64,000 nt of DNA. Source: Thamnaconus septentrionalis. Taxonomy: Eukaryota; Chordata; Actinopteri; Tetraodontiformes; Monacanthidae. The position numbers and the translations under genes were made by a program. A model generated the notes under the pieces. The model made no database searches. It had not been told where the DNA came from and saw only the letters and a program-made list of their open reading frames with translations. The DNA is taken from assembly GCA_009823395.1 (NCBI GenBank), contig CM020509.1, positions 8,216,001-8,280,000 on the forward strand, in the 5' to 3' direction. Each line of letters begins with the position of its first letter. Within the stretch, counting starts at the first letter, position 1. Positions 25,861 through 37,031 of this stretch are shown here, piece after piece.

Positions 25861-28800
25861 AAAGGGGGAAAATGAACGTGTGGACGGTGACATTCTTCAG
25901 AGATGATGAGCCATGCAGCTTTTTATCAAACCTCAAGATGTCACTGTTGGTTAACCACTGGTCTGTTGCCATGCAGCAGCCTCCTGGTAGAGATCACACT
26001 CGGTCCATCAGCAGATGGCGCAGACCATCAAAGTTTGCTCCCCATGTATATGCATATTTTTTCGCCCCTGTTGTACTCTTTGTACAACAGCAGTCTCCAG
26101 ATAAATAAACACTGATTGTGATGGCCCGATACAGTCGCACCTAATTAAACAGAATAAGATGCGGGATCTTGGCCGGCAACGTTCGAACCAGCAATTAAAA
26201 TGGAACAATTCAGGGTGGTTTTGTTTTGGCCTTGAGGGAGACTTTCGCAACCCTCAAACTGGCAGGAGAGACCATCTCCTCCACTGCAGCCCTTTGAAAT
26301 GCCTGTTCAGGTAGGAATAGAGAGTGTTGTCCTGATATAAGTCAATATGGCTGCACCACAAGAAAATGCTTCATCATAATGAGATTCTATGAAATCAAGA
26401 ACATTGAAGCATTGATTTTCACGATGTTGAAGTTTTAAAGGGAGAGATCAATGCAATGTTTAGGTAGGAAGGGAGAGGCTTGAAATAGCTGGCAGAGCAG
26501 ACCTTTGCAGATGGGAACATTCTTAGCATTGTTGCTATTAATAAGTGATGTATACATTATTGTTTGTCTCCCTGTTTATCCCTCATCACTTTTAGCCCTG
26601 TGAGAAAGTCAGGGTCAGAGTTTTTTTTCCCCCCCTCCTCGCTCTCTATCAGTACTTTGTTTACCCGGAAAAAAAAAAACCCCACTGGGACCAGAGTGCA
26701 CCAGCAGAGCCTATCAGAGTCGCGTAGCCGAAACGGAAACACAGTAAACGGCAGCAGTTAAGGGCAGAGCTCCACCTCCAACGTGTAATCAGATAGGCCA
26801 GGCAACGATATCTGTGGGCGAGCCGATTGTTGTAAAGCACACACGCTGCTGCCCTGAAGCCCAGTGATAGAGGAGTGCAGAATAGTGCTGCCGGCTCACA
26901 GGAAGTGTGGTGACTCGGGGAAGAAAAAAGACTGGAAGCGGAGACGTGAAAAAGTGGGGAGGAGGCTGCAGGGTCTGGACTCTGCAGTCATGGCAACTGC
27001 TTGTTTTGTTCAATGATGCAATAAATCTGTGTAAACAAATAGTCCCTCGGTCCTTAAGCTGCTAAATGTTGGGTGTTGAATTTTTTCACTGAGAAAATAA
27101 TGGGCGAACAAACGCGAATCCAAAAATATCATTTAAAAGCTGGGTCGACTCGTTTCCTTTTTGTTTGAATATAATAATTCTTCTGATATTCTCTTCATTG
27201 AAGCAGGGCACAGATTAGCTGCAGCTGTTGGCAATCATTGTCATTTATCTTTGGTTAATGCTTTGATATTACAATTTCGTGTTTATTTACATTTGTATCT
27301 TTCCTAATATTACATATTTTCAAATATTATTGGATTTAAGAACACTATTTTTTTTGATACATATGAATAATAAAAAGATTATTTGAAATGCTAAATGATT
27401 AGTATGATGCACCACAACATGCCTTGAAAGCTGGTTGCTCATAGTAGAGTGTGTAAAATAAGATATGCACACCGCTTCATTTGAAAGTACGATGTGTAGC
27501 ATGTATAAATCTCGCAATGAAATCCTCATTTCAAAAAGACCGAATGCCTATGGATTCTTAAGGTAAATAGTACGATTGTCCACGGGCCTGTGGATCTCTG
27601 GCAGGGGAGTGTGGGCTTCTTCTCGCCAGCGCTCATTGTGTTTTTCCTCTGTAAATCCATGACAGGCGAGCAGGGCTTCCCACCGGGGAAATCTGTCTGT
27701 GTTTCCTGTCCCAGAGCTGCCCTCTTCCTCTCGCTGCGAAAAAACCCACAAGACTTGCTGCTCCTCCACACCAGAAAAGCAGAGGTGGAGTGCGCTCCAT
27801 CTGTGTTTGAACATCCAAAAATAGACGGCAGCTATGCTCCCGGTCTTTTGAATTTGCTGGAACACGGGAAGAGGTTGGCATTCTGCGATCACGTAACCGA
27901 CACAGACACACATACGGTTAGGGGCAACTGAGGATTTCTGTATTTGTTTTGCAGCCATTGGAATAAATTACCAAGACCGTAATAAGATGATTTTTTAAAA
28001 ATATTTGTTGAGGTGAAATATTTGTTTTTGTTTTAGGTTTACCGATTGACTTCTGTATTAGTCTCCCTTTATTTTCTGTATGCTTTGTCATTTATTTAAC
28101 TTTGTCTCTTGTATAAAAGCCAACCTGGGTTCTAAACAACTGTGTTATCAACACCTGTGAGGCATTGTCCACATGAAGACACGTTTTGTGTGATCTGGAA
28201 GTTTTTACTTCTTTTAATTATATGGCTTTGTCAACCACACGATATGAAACTGTTAAGGAGCCTGAACACCACAGCCTGCCCTAGCCTAGCTCACCCTACT
28301 ATTGGCAGCAGAAATGCCAGATCACATTGTTGCCTTCATCATCATGGGTCTTTACCAAAGACTACCTTCTTAAATGCACGTTTGTTTTCACAGCTATGCA
28401 TTTAACTTTGTTCTTCTTGTGTTTGCTTAAATTTAAAGATTATTCTTTTCAGTTTTATGGTATTTATGTGACAACAAAAAGAGCAGCACTCACAGACCTA
28501 GCATAAATGCTACAGAGATTAGGTGTTTTCTTTTTTCGATACAGTGTTTAATGGAATCTGAAAACTTTGTCATTTAAATATTTTTACTCTTCTGACGCAT
28601 ATGGACAGGGGAGATGCTATGCTACCTCAAATGGACATTAGGACATCCACAGTTGTTAAAAGTCAGTTAAGGGTCAACTTTTGCGATCTTGCCTGGAGTA
28701 AAAGAGAACAAAGGAAGTAATTTGTCCCCAGCTGAGCCTTCACTCTCCCCTGCTCAGCTGTTTGTCTCTCACCTTGAGTGTTTTATTACAAATGACGCCT

Positions 28801-29221
28801 TGCACAGAGTCGAGGAGGTTGGGTGGAGGACTGCGGAGAGTCTGACCCAACTCACAAACAGTCTGACCTGAACAGCAGGGCCAGGCTCATTGCAATGTTC
28901 CCCTTTGCTTTTTTACTTCCAATAAACTTTGTTGGCTTCATTGGCAAACCCGGCGTGTCACTGCTGTTTTGTTGACAGACTCGTCATCCATTTCCTAGCA
29001 GTTCCAAGCCAGATGTTTAGTAAAGCTGCCCAGCTGCTCAGCGGGCCCCGAGGAGCTGCTCTCAGTTCGATCGAGAGACGGCTAGCTGAGATCTGCAGCT
29101 TGGGTTTGTTTTGCGGTTTATGGTCCTTTCAACTCTCACTCATTGGTCAAACCAGCTGTGTCCCATCACGCCCCTCTCATTGTTCCATCAATACGATACC
29201 ATTGGTTGTTACTTCATTTTA
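25861..29221. other. Intergenic, no gene recognised
   Basis: 26150-26250 has a unique stretch with CCTAATTAAACAG and CAGCAATTAAAATGG. 27300-27530 is AT-rich. 27580-27930 stays open in several frames on both strands but shows no domain. The rest holds nothing I can name. Confidence 0.5.
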
Positions 29222-29338
29222 GGTGCCATGATGGTGCACTGCTTAATGCTGTCACCTCACAGCAAGAGGGTTCTGTGTGGACCACACGTTCGCTGCATGT
29301 CTTCATGGGTTCTCTCCAGGTTCCCAGACTTCCTCTAA
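29222..29338 (+). mobile_element. SINE, 5' half (interrupted by insertion)
   Basis: The segment around GCTGTCACCTCACAGCAAGA and TGGGTTCTCTCCAGGTTCCC matches the 5' half of the same SINE type as 25534-25860. It breaks off at TAA, where a Harbinger-like element starts. Its 3' half resumes at about 30751. Confidence 0.6.
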
Positions 29339-29881
29339 GGCCCTGTTTACGTACTTCGGCGCCCCACCTCCCTGCGTCGTCATTATAAAGTTACAAACAA
29401 AAAGTAAAAACAAATCATTTTTGTTAGACTCTTTTATTAGGATGCTAATAAATTTCATTCCGCATTAGCGTATTTTGTCAGTGGAGCAGCGGTCGCAGTT
29501 TCCCACATATGTGATTAAATGTGTGACGTTGCATCCGAAAATTTGCCAGCCACTGTTGATCCGAAAAAGAAGTCATCACCACTCTGTCCCACCAGTCGTT
29601 ACTCGTCGTTCGGATCCATACGCACGAGCAGAATTAAAGTAGAATTAAAACGAGTGACTTGATATAGTCCGCAAACAGGAAGTTGATTCTTATTCGTTTT
29701 CAGGTGTAACTAGCTGTAGTTTTGCACTTTACTGCCCCTAGTGGTTAAAAATGCACTAATACGATCACAAGTGGCACGCTCGAGACGCAAGTTAATGCTA
29801 TGTGTGAACAGATACTTCAAGATGCGTACTTGTGATACGATCCCCCAAAACAGTTACAAGTGGCCAAGTGCAAACAGGGCC
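29339..29881. mobile_element. Harbinger-like nonautonomous element (543 bp)
   Basis: Perfect 10-bp terminal inverted repeats, GGCCCTGTTT...AAACAGGGCC, are flanked by TAA on both sides (29336-29338 and 29882-29884). A 3-bp TWA duplication is the mark of PIF/Harbinger transposons. The inside is noncoding, with ACGATCACAAGTGGCACGC near the right end, a pattern I know from fish MITEs. No transposase is present. Confidence 0.65.
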
Positions 29882-29886
29882 TAAGT

Positions 29887-30373
29887 CAGTGTTTCTCAAA
29901 GTGAGTGGCACGCCCCCCCTGGGGGGCGGAGAGTCACATCTGTGGGGGGGCGCGAAACACCGGGCGGGAGGGAAACGGGGCGCCCGGGGGAACTAATTTT
30001 TTCACGTCAGAACTTTTTCCACGGTGGAACAATTAACAAAAAGTGTTCAGTAGGTTGTAGCTAAGAAAAACGCTGCTCAGGTACACAGGATGGACAAATA
30101 TTTGACAAGGACGAAAAGAAGAATTCCGCAGTCCGGCGGTGGCCAGTGTTCTTTTGGCTGTAGAATCGTTCCCCGAGTAGCTGCGGAACGATGGTGTCGT
30201 TCACGCCAGACTTGAAGCGGGCTGCACCTCCGCGGCCGGCTCACGCCGCGCAGCGATCATTTTGGCGTCTGGTCTATTTTCTTTGTAATGCGCGAGCCGC
30301 CAGCGAGAAATGCAGCATGAAAAATTTTCTTCCTCCAACGTGGGGCGTGACAGAGAAAGTTTGAGAACCACTG
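29887..30373. mobile_element. hAT-like element with remnant transposase start (487 bp)
   Basis: Starts CAGTGTTTCTCAAAGTG and ends GTTTGAGAACCACTG. The ends are imperfect inverted repeats of the hAT type (CAGTG-TTCTCAAA). Inside, an ATG at 30090 opens MDKYLTRTKRRIPQS, like the N-terminus of BED-finger hAT transposases (MDKYL/MDKFL), but no catalytic domain follows. Flanks share only CCTAA, so an 8-bp target duplication is not clear. Non-coding and probably immobile. Confidence 0.6.
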
Positions 30374-30380
30374 CCCTAAT

Positions 30381-30750
30381 GCCATGCAAGTCTATGGGGT
30401 CAAAAGTCAACTTTGTCCTAGAGACATGGGACCATTTGCAGGTTCATCGGGATCCCTCAAGACACAGCCACGTCAAATTTGGGGCTTCTAGCCCATGAGG
30501 AACCCTGAAACCCTAACCCTAATTCCAGCAGTAACCCTAACCCTAACCCTAATTCCAGCCTTATCGCTAACCCTAATGCCATGCAAGTCTATGGGGTCAA
30601 AAGTCAACTTTGTCCTAGAGACATGGGACCACTTGCAGGTTCATCGGGATCCCTCAAGACACAGCCACGTCAAATTTGGGGCTTTTAGCCCCAAATTTGG
30701 GGGGGTGGTGGGCCTGAAAAATTTTCTTCCTCCAAGGTGGGGCGTGACAG
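30381..30750 (+). repeat. Dispersed repeat, copy C: two units with CCCTAA arrays
   Basis: Units starting GCCATGCAAGTCTATGGGG occur at 30381 and 30578. The first ends in telomere-like words (CCCTAACCCTAA at 30511-30522 and a longer TAACCC run at 30532-30552). The second ends GGGGCGTGACAG and lacks the CACTG terminus found in copies A and B. It is preceded directly by the right end of the hAT-like element. Confidence 0.75.
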
Positions 30751-30840
30751 AGGTGTGGCTGTGAGTGTGGACAGTTGTTTGTTGAGCTGTGCTGGCCCTG
30801 TGATAGACTGGTGGCCAGTCCAGGGTAACCTCATAACCTT
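30751..30840 (+). mobile_element. SINE, 3' half (resumes after the insertion block)
   Basis: GGTGTGGCTGTGAGTGTGG, CCCTGTGATAGACTGGTGG and CCAGTCCAGGG match the 3' half of the SINE type seen at 25534-25860. Together with 29222-29338 it makes one SINE split by about 1.4 kb of later insertions. Confidence 0.55.
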
Positions 30841-31117
30841 TACTTCACCAAGACAACTTGACTCTCCAATCGGAACCTGTTGCATTAGTGTCAAGTGACG
30901 GATACATCTTCTTAAATGTCCAAGTGCTCTTTCAATCCCCTTTCAGCAGGCTTGGAAAGCTTGTCTCAACCTTGTCAGAGCTCACTGTTGTGTAACTGCT
31001 GTGCATGTCCTGGATACAACTCTGCTGTTTCCTGGAGTCTGCTACATCAAACGCCGGGCTATTGGAAAGGTACATGTTGCAATAGTCATTAGTTCAGTAC
31101 ATGCATGCATGCACGCA

Positions 31118-31118
<1 letters not shown>

Positions 31119-31171
<53 letters not shown>
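31119..31171. repeat. (CA)n microsatellite
   Basis: About 26 CA units preceded by ATGCATGCATGCACGCAC. Confidence 0.95.
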
Positions 31172-31175
<4 letters not shown>

Positions 31176-32605
31176 AAAATAGAGAAGTTTGCTAACTTTT
31201 CTGAATTATAAAGTCAGTTTCAACCCTCCTAAAAACACAATTTATGACCCAGGAAACTAAGTTGGCTACAGAGCCACAACAATACTGTAAGTCTCTATAT
31301 TATTTACAGGAGAAAGAGGAATATATTTATCAGTAGAAGTCTCCAGTGGAGTTGGGGCATGCTTGTCTTAGATGGATTGAAGAACTCATTGATCGTGACT
31401 TCCTCAAGTATTTTATTCCCTGAGGGGCAGCAGCGGTAAATGTTTGTTTTATTGGCTCAGGCTCAGCTACCCAATCCTGATTTTCTTGCTTTTCAAAGCT
31501 TTTAGCTTTAGTTCCTCGACTGCTCACTAATCTTTTGGAAATTTCTTAAAGGCCAAATACACTTAATCAGTATTTTCTAGCAATGGCCTCTCAGTGAACT
31601 GCCCAGATGTAAGAGAAGTCTACTCCTTACTTAGTGCTCACATTTTCAGAAAAAAAACCCCATGCAGTCTCTACAGTACACACTCAGTTACCACTAGTCT
31701 TTAACTTTCCGACTTGAGTGGTAGTTCTTGCAGGCTTCCTTCACGTTTAAAAATTAACATTTTAATCACAAGGTGATTTGACAACAGTGCATAGTATTGA
31801 ACTCATTGAATTTCTGATGAACTAAACTTCCTGACATGATCCCTTAGACATTAAACCAGAGTTCACTTTAGGACCATAACTTTCCCCCAACAATGCATTT
31901 AAATTGGGGAACTTTTCAACGAAAGTTTGCACAGGTACATCCGCAAACATAAAGCCCACCCCAGAGAAAGGAGTTACCTCTGGCTGTCATTAGAGTGACT
32001 CAAATCAGTACCTGGTAATTACCTTTGCATATCCTTTAGAAACATTAGGTGCTGAAGAGCTTTTCTTTTGTGCTGCTCTGCTGTAAACAATTACTACCTG
32101 TCTGAGCCATGGAAAGGAAGCTGCGGAGCATGTCCTGCATTGTGTTAATTTGCTGCCTGGCCTGAACAATGGGTCCTTGCTCTGGTCAAGATGGTGACAG
32201 ATGGAGAGTCCAGTTGTTTACTTGGTGCTTTGTGAAAATAATTGCTACATTATCCCCGCATAATCTTCTGAACTCAATGACCCAATAGGCAGAGAAAAAC
32301 TAACTTTCTTCTGCAGTGTGTTTGCTTTGTACAGGGGTCTCAATGGGCTCAATTCAGCAAGAGATGCAGTTGATATCACGCAGCATATGTAGCGATATTG
32401 CTAGAATGCTGATACGCTCAAAAGGGTTTGGAATTTTTAATTTTAGGAGAGAGAGAGTGTCACCTTTTGTCTCTTTCTCTGCACATTCACACTTCTACAA
32501 AATTCCATGAGCAACATTTTCTGAGCCTCAGAACATATTTGAATTATTATTTTTTTTTACATTAAACACTTCATTGGTAGTAATATGCTAATAGTATTTG
32601 GCATT

Positions 32606-32606
<1 letters not shown>

Positions 32607-32654
<48 letters not shown>

Positions 32655-32666
32655 ACACACACACAC
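32607..32666. repeat. (CA)n microsatellite, interrupted once
   Basis: About 30 CA units with one CT interruption near 32649. Confidence 0.95.
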
Positions 32667-33284
32667 CACACACTAACACAAAGCCAAATATTATTAAATG
32701 AAGGCTTTTCGAATGTTACTTTCGAATGAATGCCACTTTAGTTGGTTCACACATTTTTACGTTTTTGACATTAATGAAATAAATACACAATAAGTGGAAC
32801 AACTTAGCTGAGTCACGGTTTACATTATCAATGGTCATGCACCGAAATATTTATGCACTAATGTAACTATGGTCCATACACTTTTACATGTCATGCTTTG
32901 GATTATTGTTTTTCATTGTCTCGATCAAAAAATGAAACCAATCAATTAATCATAATTAAATAAAAATGTGCTGAAAAGCGTGCTTTATATTTAAAACAAC
33001 ATTGCATGCCAAATATATTGCTCCAAGGCACCAATGAGATCTAGAGTACACCTCCCTGTTGTATGTATAATTTGAGTATAATCTGGTAGATGATGCTTCT
33101 ATTGGAAATTTGGCAGCGATATGTGCTTCTCTTTGTGCTTTCTGCATGTTGCCGTATCCATGTGTTCAAGAGCCTTTTCAACAGAGCACTCAAGGCGCTG
33201 GAGACCATGGCAACAAGTAAACTAACCTTCTGGTGCAAACAAAAAAATGTTCTGTATGTGCAATATATTCTAAGTTTTATTCAT

Positions 33285-33640
33285 ATGAATAATTAAAAAG
33301 TATCGCAACAAAAAAATGGAATACAGAAATACACGCAATGAAGGATGCTTCTTTTTTTTTCATCTCAGTTTCTGTGGTCTCACATGAGAAAATGCAACAT
33401 AATCTTCACATTCTATAAGCAAACAAATAAGCATACATACATTTTCAGGGCTCTCTCTTTATTTTTTATGAATAATTAAAAAGTATAGCAACAAGAAAAG
33501 GGAAATACAGAAATACAAGCAATGAAGACAGCTTGTTTTTTTCCACCTCATGTCCGTGGCCTCACATGAAGAAATGCCACATAATTTCACATTATTTGAG
33601 CATACAAACAAGCATTCATAGGCTTTCAGGGCTCTCTCTT
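33285..33640. repeat. Tandem duplication, period about 183 bp
   Basis: ATGAATAATTAAAAAGTAT at 33285 recurs at 33468. The copies then stay aligned through ATACAGAAATAC, CTCACATGA and CAGGGCTCTCTC to 33460 and 33640 respectively, with scattered substitutions and small indels. The copies are old enough to have diverged but are clearly homologous. Confidence 0.85.
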
Positions 33641-33869
33641 CATACAAACTCTTTTTTTACTCCAGTTGTGGCAAATAAAACTGTCTAAAGCCTGCAAAGC
33701 CTGCTGGGCTTTTTTTCTGCAAATGCATAAAAAAGGTTTTTCTAATGCATGTGTCGTCATAACCTCCAAGCAATCAGACACTCAGAGAGTCAGACATACA
33801 TTTTTTCAAAAACCGAAATTGCTATGAGGCACTGGTGAAGGCCATGGAACACCATCTCAGGATGGCTAA

Positions 33870-34110
33870 TCGACTTTGGGGAAACTAAAATCCCACTACG
33901 TGAACGCCTGCATTTATGTAATTACGGAGCCGGCGAGATGTCATTGTGCGAGATACAGAGGATCACCAGGGCGATTTCCAGGATATCTGCGGCCAGCAAA
34001 TCAAATTGTATTTAAACAGGAGCAAACAATGCACGTTCTTATGAGCTGCACAACATGCCGCTGCTTCATTATGGAGCTTTTTCTTCTCTCTACTTGGACA
34101 GAGAAAAAAA
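33870..34110. promoter_or_regulatory. Candidate conserved noncoding element about 2 kb upstream of the diaph2 promoter
   Basis: A unique stretch with TTTATGTAATTACGG, CAGCAAATCAAATTG and CTTCATTATGGAGC. Its balanced composition stands out against AT-rich, repeat-bearing flanks. Texture-based. Confidence 0.3.
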
Positions 34111-35699
34111 ATGAATGACTGGCTGAATAGAATATTTCCAGATCAGCTGGAGTATTAAGAAATATCAAAGCTGAAGATTAATTACAATGTACAAAACTGT
34201 CATTGCGGAACATTTATTTGACATGATTAGGTTCCGTCTAAAGGTCGAAGTATGACAAGGTATGAAAAATCATCACCATTTCTTGATATTTAAAAGGAAA
34301 AAATATTATAAATCCAATGACATGACAATTGTAATTCGAGTAATATGTGTTCATGTTATGAGACACAACTGTCAGTAAAAATATTGATTCAAAAGACTGT
34401 ATAACACTTAAGTTATAGGTTGAAACGGTTCAGTGTTAATTAACTGTATTTAAGGGGATCACCTCTCCCCCAATCAATCATTTGGTTACTGAGAAGATCA
34501 GCAAAAAGATGCTTTAAGTCATCATGAAAACACACTTTCAGGAACACCATTTGAACTCTTAAATTTGGTGCTAAAAAAAAAACAAAGTTTATGCATCCTA
34601 CATTTTCTATTTTTACTTCCTTCCATCTTCTTCAGAAGCCTGTTTGACTTTTACAAGTGTGAATTCACTTGTGTTGCAAGTTTTGGGTTTAATGTGTAAC
34701 ACATGATGCAAGCTTACGCAGGTCTTGCTGTCACCTTACCTCTTTGCTTATGTTTGTTTTTTTTCATGCAGAGCTTTTCCCCCTGCATCCCACCTCTCAC
34801 TCTAGCCACTTGCCAACACTGAAGTGCATGAAAGTTTCTGTTCTGATGCTTGTCTTGGATCCAGATTGATTTTCTGCCATACCACACAGGGCCTGGGCTG
34901 ACAGATGGTACTGTATAACACTACGCTGTCATACAGTATGTAGGAGCTGTCATCTCTGTATAGATTTGGCTCTTTAGCCTCTTTTTTTGGGTTAACCAAT
35001 TTGCTCTTGATATATTTTAGATTGTCATGAAAATGAATATTAATTTTACCACAGAAAGTATACGAAGTGACTTTCATGGGCACCTGTCTCTTCCTTAAGC
35101 ACTTTATTTGATTTTATTTGGATTTTGTAGAATGTAGCCAGGACTTGGAAGAATTCCATCTACATTTGCGTACAGTATCCTCTGCCGTTAACTATTGCTT
35201 TTGGTTTGATACAACAGCTATCAAACTCATGATTGAGTTACGCAATCAAATATTTAGATGTAGAAGACACGTGGAACTTTTTTGCATTATGTGTTCTATG
35301 GAAGCTTCATCCAGTAAAGTAAAACAAGACAAAACCAACAAACCAACAAACAAAAAACCCCAAAACAAACAAAACAAAATAAATTGAAATTGAATAAAAT
35401 GGATTTGGTGGGTGAATTGGAATCTGGACAAATCATACAATAAAATGTGTCCAATTAAACATGACCCTAATTGACGTACGAAAAGTATGTTCCACTTGGC
35501 AAACGGTGGCATATCCGCGAGTATACGTGTAAAAGGTGGTCACTTAAAACATCAACTAAATTATAAAATAGGTTTCAGCCTCTGACACATAGAAAGTGTA
35601 CTTTAAGATAAAAAAAAAAAAAAATCAAGAATTTTTACTAGTTAAACTAAAAACACGAGTTTGATATTCGAAACGCATTTTTCCCGGTAAAATGGGTCC

Positions 35700-35975
35700 C
35701 GAACGTCGTCAATGTTTCCGTCGTGAATATCTGCAGACGAGATGTTACATCACCACGGTGTGATAAATGCATTAACCGACTGGGTCCCAGCCGCCCGGCT
35801 GTGACATCACACCGCCAGTCTCCTCCCTTTGACGTCTCGCCGACGTTAATGACTGACAGCAGATTCTGACCAATGACTCCTGGAATACCCCCTTCCTTGG
35901 CGTGCCCTCGACCAATCACAGCGGAGGGTGACGAACCACCGTGGGCCTGGCATTCTTTCTGCTTGCAAAGGTAGG
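35700..35975 (+). promoter_or_regulatory. Probable diaph2 promoter with two CCAAT boxes
   Basis: This CpG-containing stretch differs from the AT-rich DNA on either side. It holds CCAAT at 35870-35874 and an NF-Y-type CCAATCA at 35912-35918, 42 bp apart. CRE-like sites occur at 35801-35810 (GTGACATCAC) and 35830-35836 (TGACGTC). No TATA box is obvious, typical of broadly expressed cytoskeletal genes. A donor-like GCAAAG|GTAGGC follows at 35970, which could end a short noncoding first exon. Placement rests on motifs and on position about 1 kb before the start codon. Confidence 0.4.
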
Positions 35976-36751
35976 CTCTTGTCAAGATTTTTTTCAAATA
36001 AATTTTCGCACATAAATATTATTTCACTTGTAAATTATTGCGCAATGCTGTGTGTACGTGTGTTGTGAATTTTGCCTGCAAAAAATTGAAAGTTTTTGGC
36101 ACAGACAACCGCCCATAGTCGGCTAGCCTAGCTAAGTGTCCAGTGCTGCAAAGTATTCCAAGCAGAGAACAACGGTGATTTCCCCCCACAATTTAAACAA
36201 CTGTGTATGAAAAAGCAATTGATTGACTGCTTGTTAATAGCGGCCATGTCAGCAAATGTCGTAATCGATAAGTGTATTAGCTGTGATTTTACTCGCTACT
36301 ACTGCTACTACTATGTTATTGTCTAGACAGTCCTATAAGTTTGCTTTGTCTAAAATTCCATACATTCTCATTGCACGGGTCTTTGTCTGTTTGCACCGAA
36401 AACGCTCGTTTAAGCGATATTTTAACCCGAGTTATCGCCGCTAGCTTACTTATGTCAGATTTGTTTACATCTGGCTCGCTCAACGAATGGTTCTCGGCGG
36501 CTTCGACTGATAAATCTCCGCTTTAAAACACGTGTTATGGCAAAACAGCGGAGTAATACAGCCACACGTAAGTTGCCAAAGTAATTTCGTATCTTTTTTG
36601 TACGTTTTCATTGCAGACAGACGGACTTGTCTTCACCGGCGGGTGGAAGAGGCAGGAGGACCGACACGATACCCTACCACACCTCTTCTCCAAGTTGCCT
36701 TCGCGGCGGTTGGACACTATTCTGGAACTATTGAGAAGCGGTCAACTTTGA

Positions 36752-36775
36752 ATGTATTTCCTCGTCGATTTTTAA
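36752..36775 (+). promoter_or_regulatory. uORF 1 in diaph2 leader (7 residues)
   Basis: An ATG in the leader opens seven codons (MYFLVDF) closed by TAA. Context is TTGAATGT, with G at -3 and T at +4, so it is of intermediate strength. It ends 172 bp before the main start codon. Confidence 0.45.
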
Positions 36776-36781
36776 CGCGGA

Positions 36782-36802
36782 ATGGATTTTGAAAAGACGT
36801 AA
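36782..36802 (+). promoter_or_regulatory. uORF 2 in diaph2 leader (6 residues)
   Basis: A second ATG opens six codons (MDFEKT) closed by TAA. Context is CGGAATGG, with G at -3 and G at +4, good enough to be used. It follows uORF 1 by six bases and lies in the same frame as the diaph2 start but is closed well before it. No other ATG occurs between it and the start codon. Confidence 0.45.
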
Positions 36803-36947
36803 CCTCGATTGTTGTGGACGTTTTCTTTCGAAGAAGTAGCCTAAACTCCCGCTTTGTGGAGTTGGACACGTTTTCCCCCCTCCGATTCCAAAGAAGTTCT
36901 TTTTGAGACTTTCTGTCGGAACACATACTTTTAAAACCCCTGAGAAA

Positions 36948-37031
36948 ATGGATCAAGCAAGCGGCGGAGAAGATCCGAATAAACCCTCTAAAAAGAAGTC
37001 CAACGACGATGAGGGTAGAAACAAGAAGCTG
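36948..37031 (+). CDS. diaph2: diaph2 coding exon 1 (start codon, N-terminal 28 residues)
   Basis: This exon encodes residues 1-28, beginning MDQASGGEDPNKPSKKK and ending NKKL, and is followed by the donor CTG|GTATGT. The start context is GAAAATGG, with A at -3 and G at +4, a strong vertebrate initiation context. The peptide is hydrophilic, with an acidic patch, a lysine run and another acidic patch. It lacks a signal peptide or membrane segment, as expected for a cytosolic formin. In vertebrate DIAPH2 this segment is poorly conserved except for the basic KxxKL end that leads into the next exon. The exon ends in phase 0 and joins cleanly to the 33-nt exon 13.5 kb downstream. Reading continues in frame into intron 1 for about 60 codons, which is read-through and not protein. 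Two short uORFs precede it. Confidence 0.9.

Larger units (their letters stand above)
30841..35640. other. Intergenic; microsatellites, tandem duplication and one candidate element
   Basis: Contains (CA)n at 31119-31171 and 32607-32666, a 183-bp tandem duplication (33285-33640), and a unique stretch at 33870-34110 with TAATTA at 33919-33924 and a balanced base composition, read as a candidate conserved element. An A-rich run lies at 35330-35390. 31.2-32.6 kb and 34.1-35.3 kb show nothing I can name. Confidence 0.4.
36617..36947 (+). promoter_or_regulatory. diaph2: diaph2 5' UTR (probable)
   Basis: About 330 bp upstream of the start codon contain no in-frame initiator AUG and two short out-of-frame uORFs (see separate entries). 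A plausible splice acceptor, TTTTCATTGCAG, ends at 36616, so this stretch may be the 5' part of the second exon of the transcript. The only strong donor-like site at a sensible distance upstream is GCAAAG|GTAGGC at 35970/35971, giving a 646-bp intron. The exact transcription start and whether the upstream exon exists are inference. Confidence 0.45.

Noticed and set aside
30532..30552. Possible true telomere or chromosome end
   Set aside because: Only three to four CCCTAA units, inside a repeat and flanked by normal intergenic DNA on both sides.
35647..35997. 116-codon minus-strand frame over the diaph2 promoter
   Set aside because: Explained by GC-rich promoter DNA; no domain and no sign of a divergent gene.
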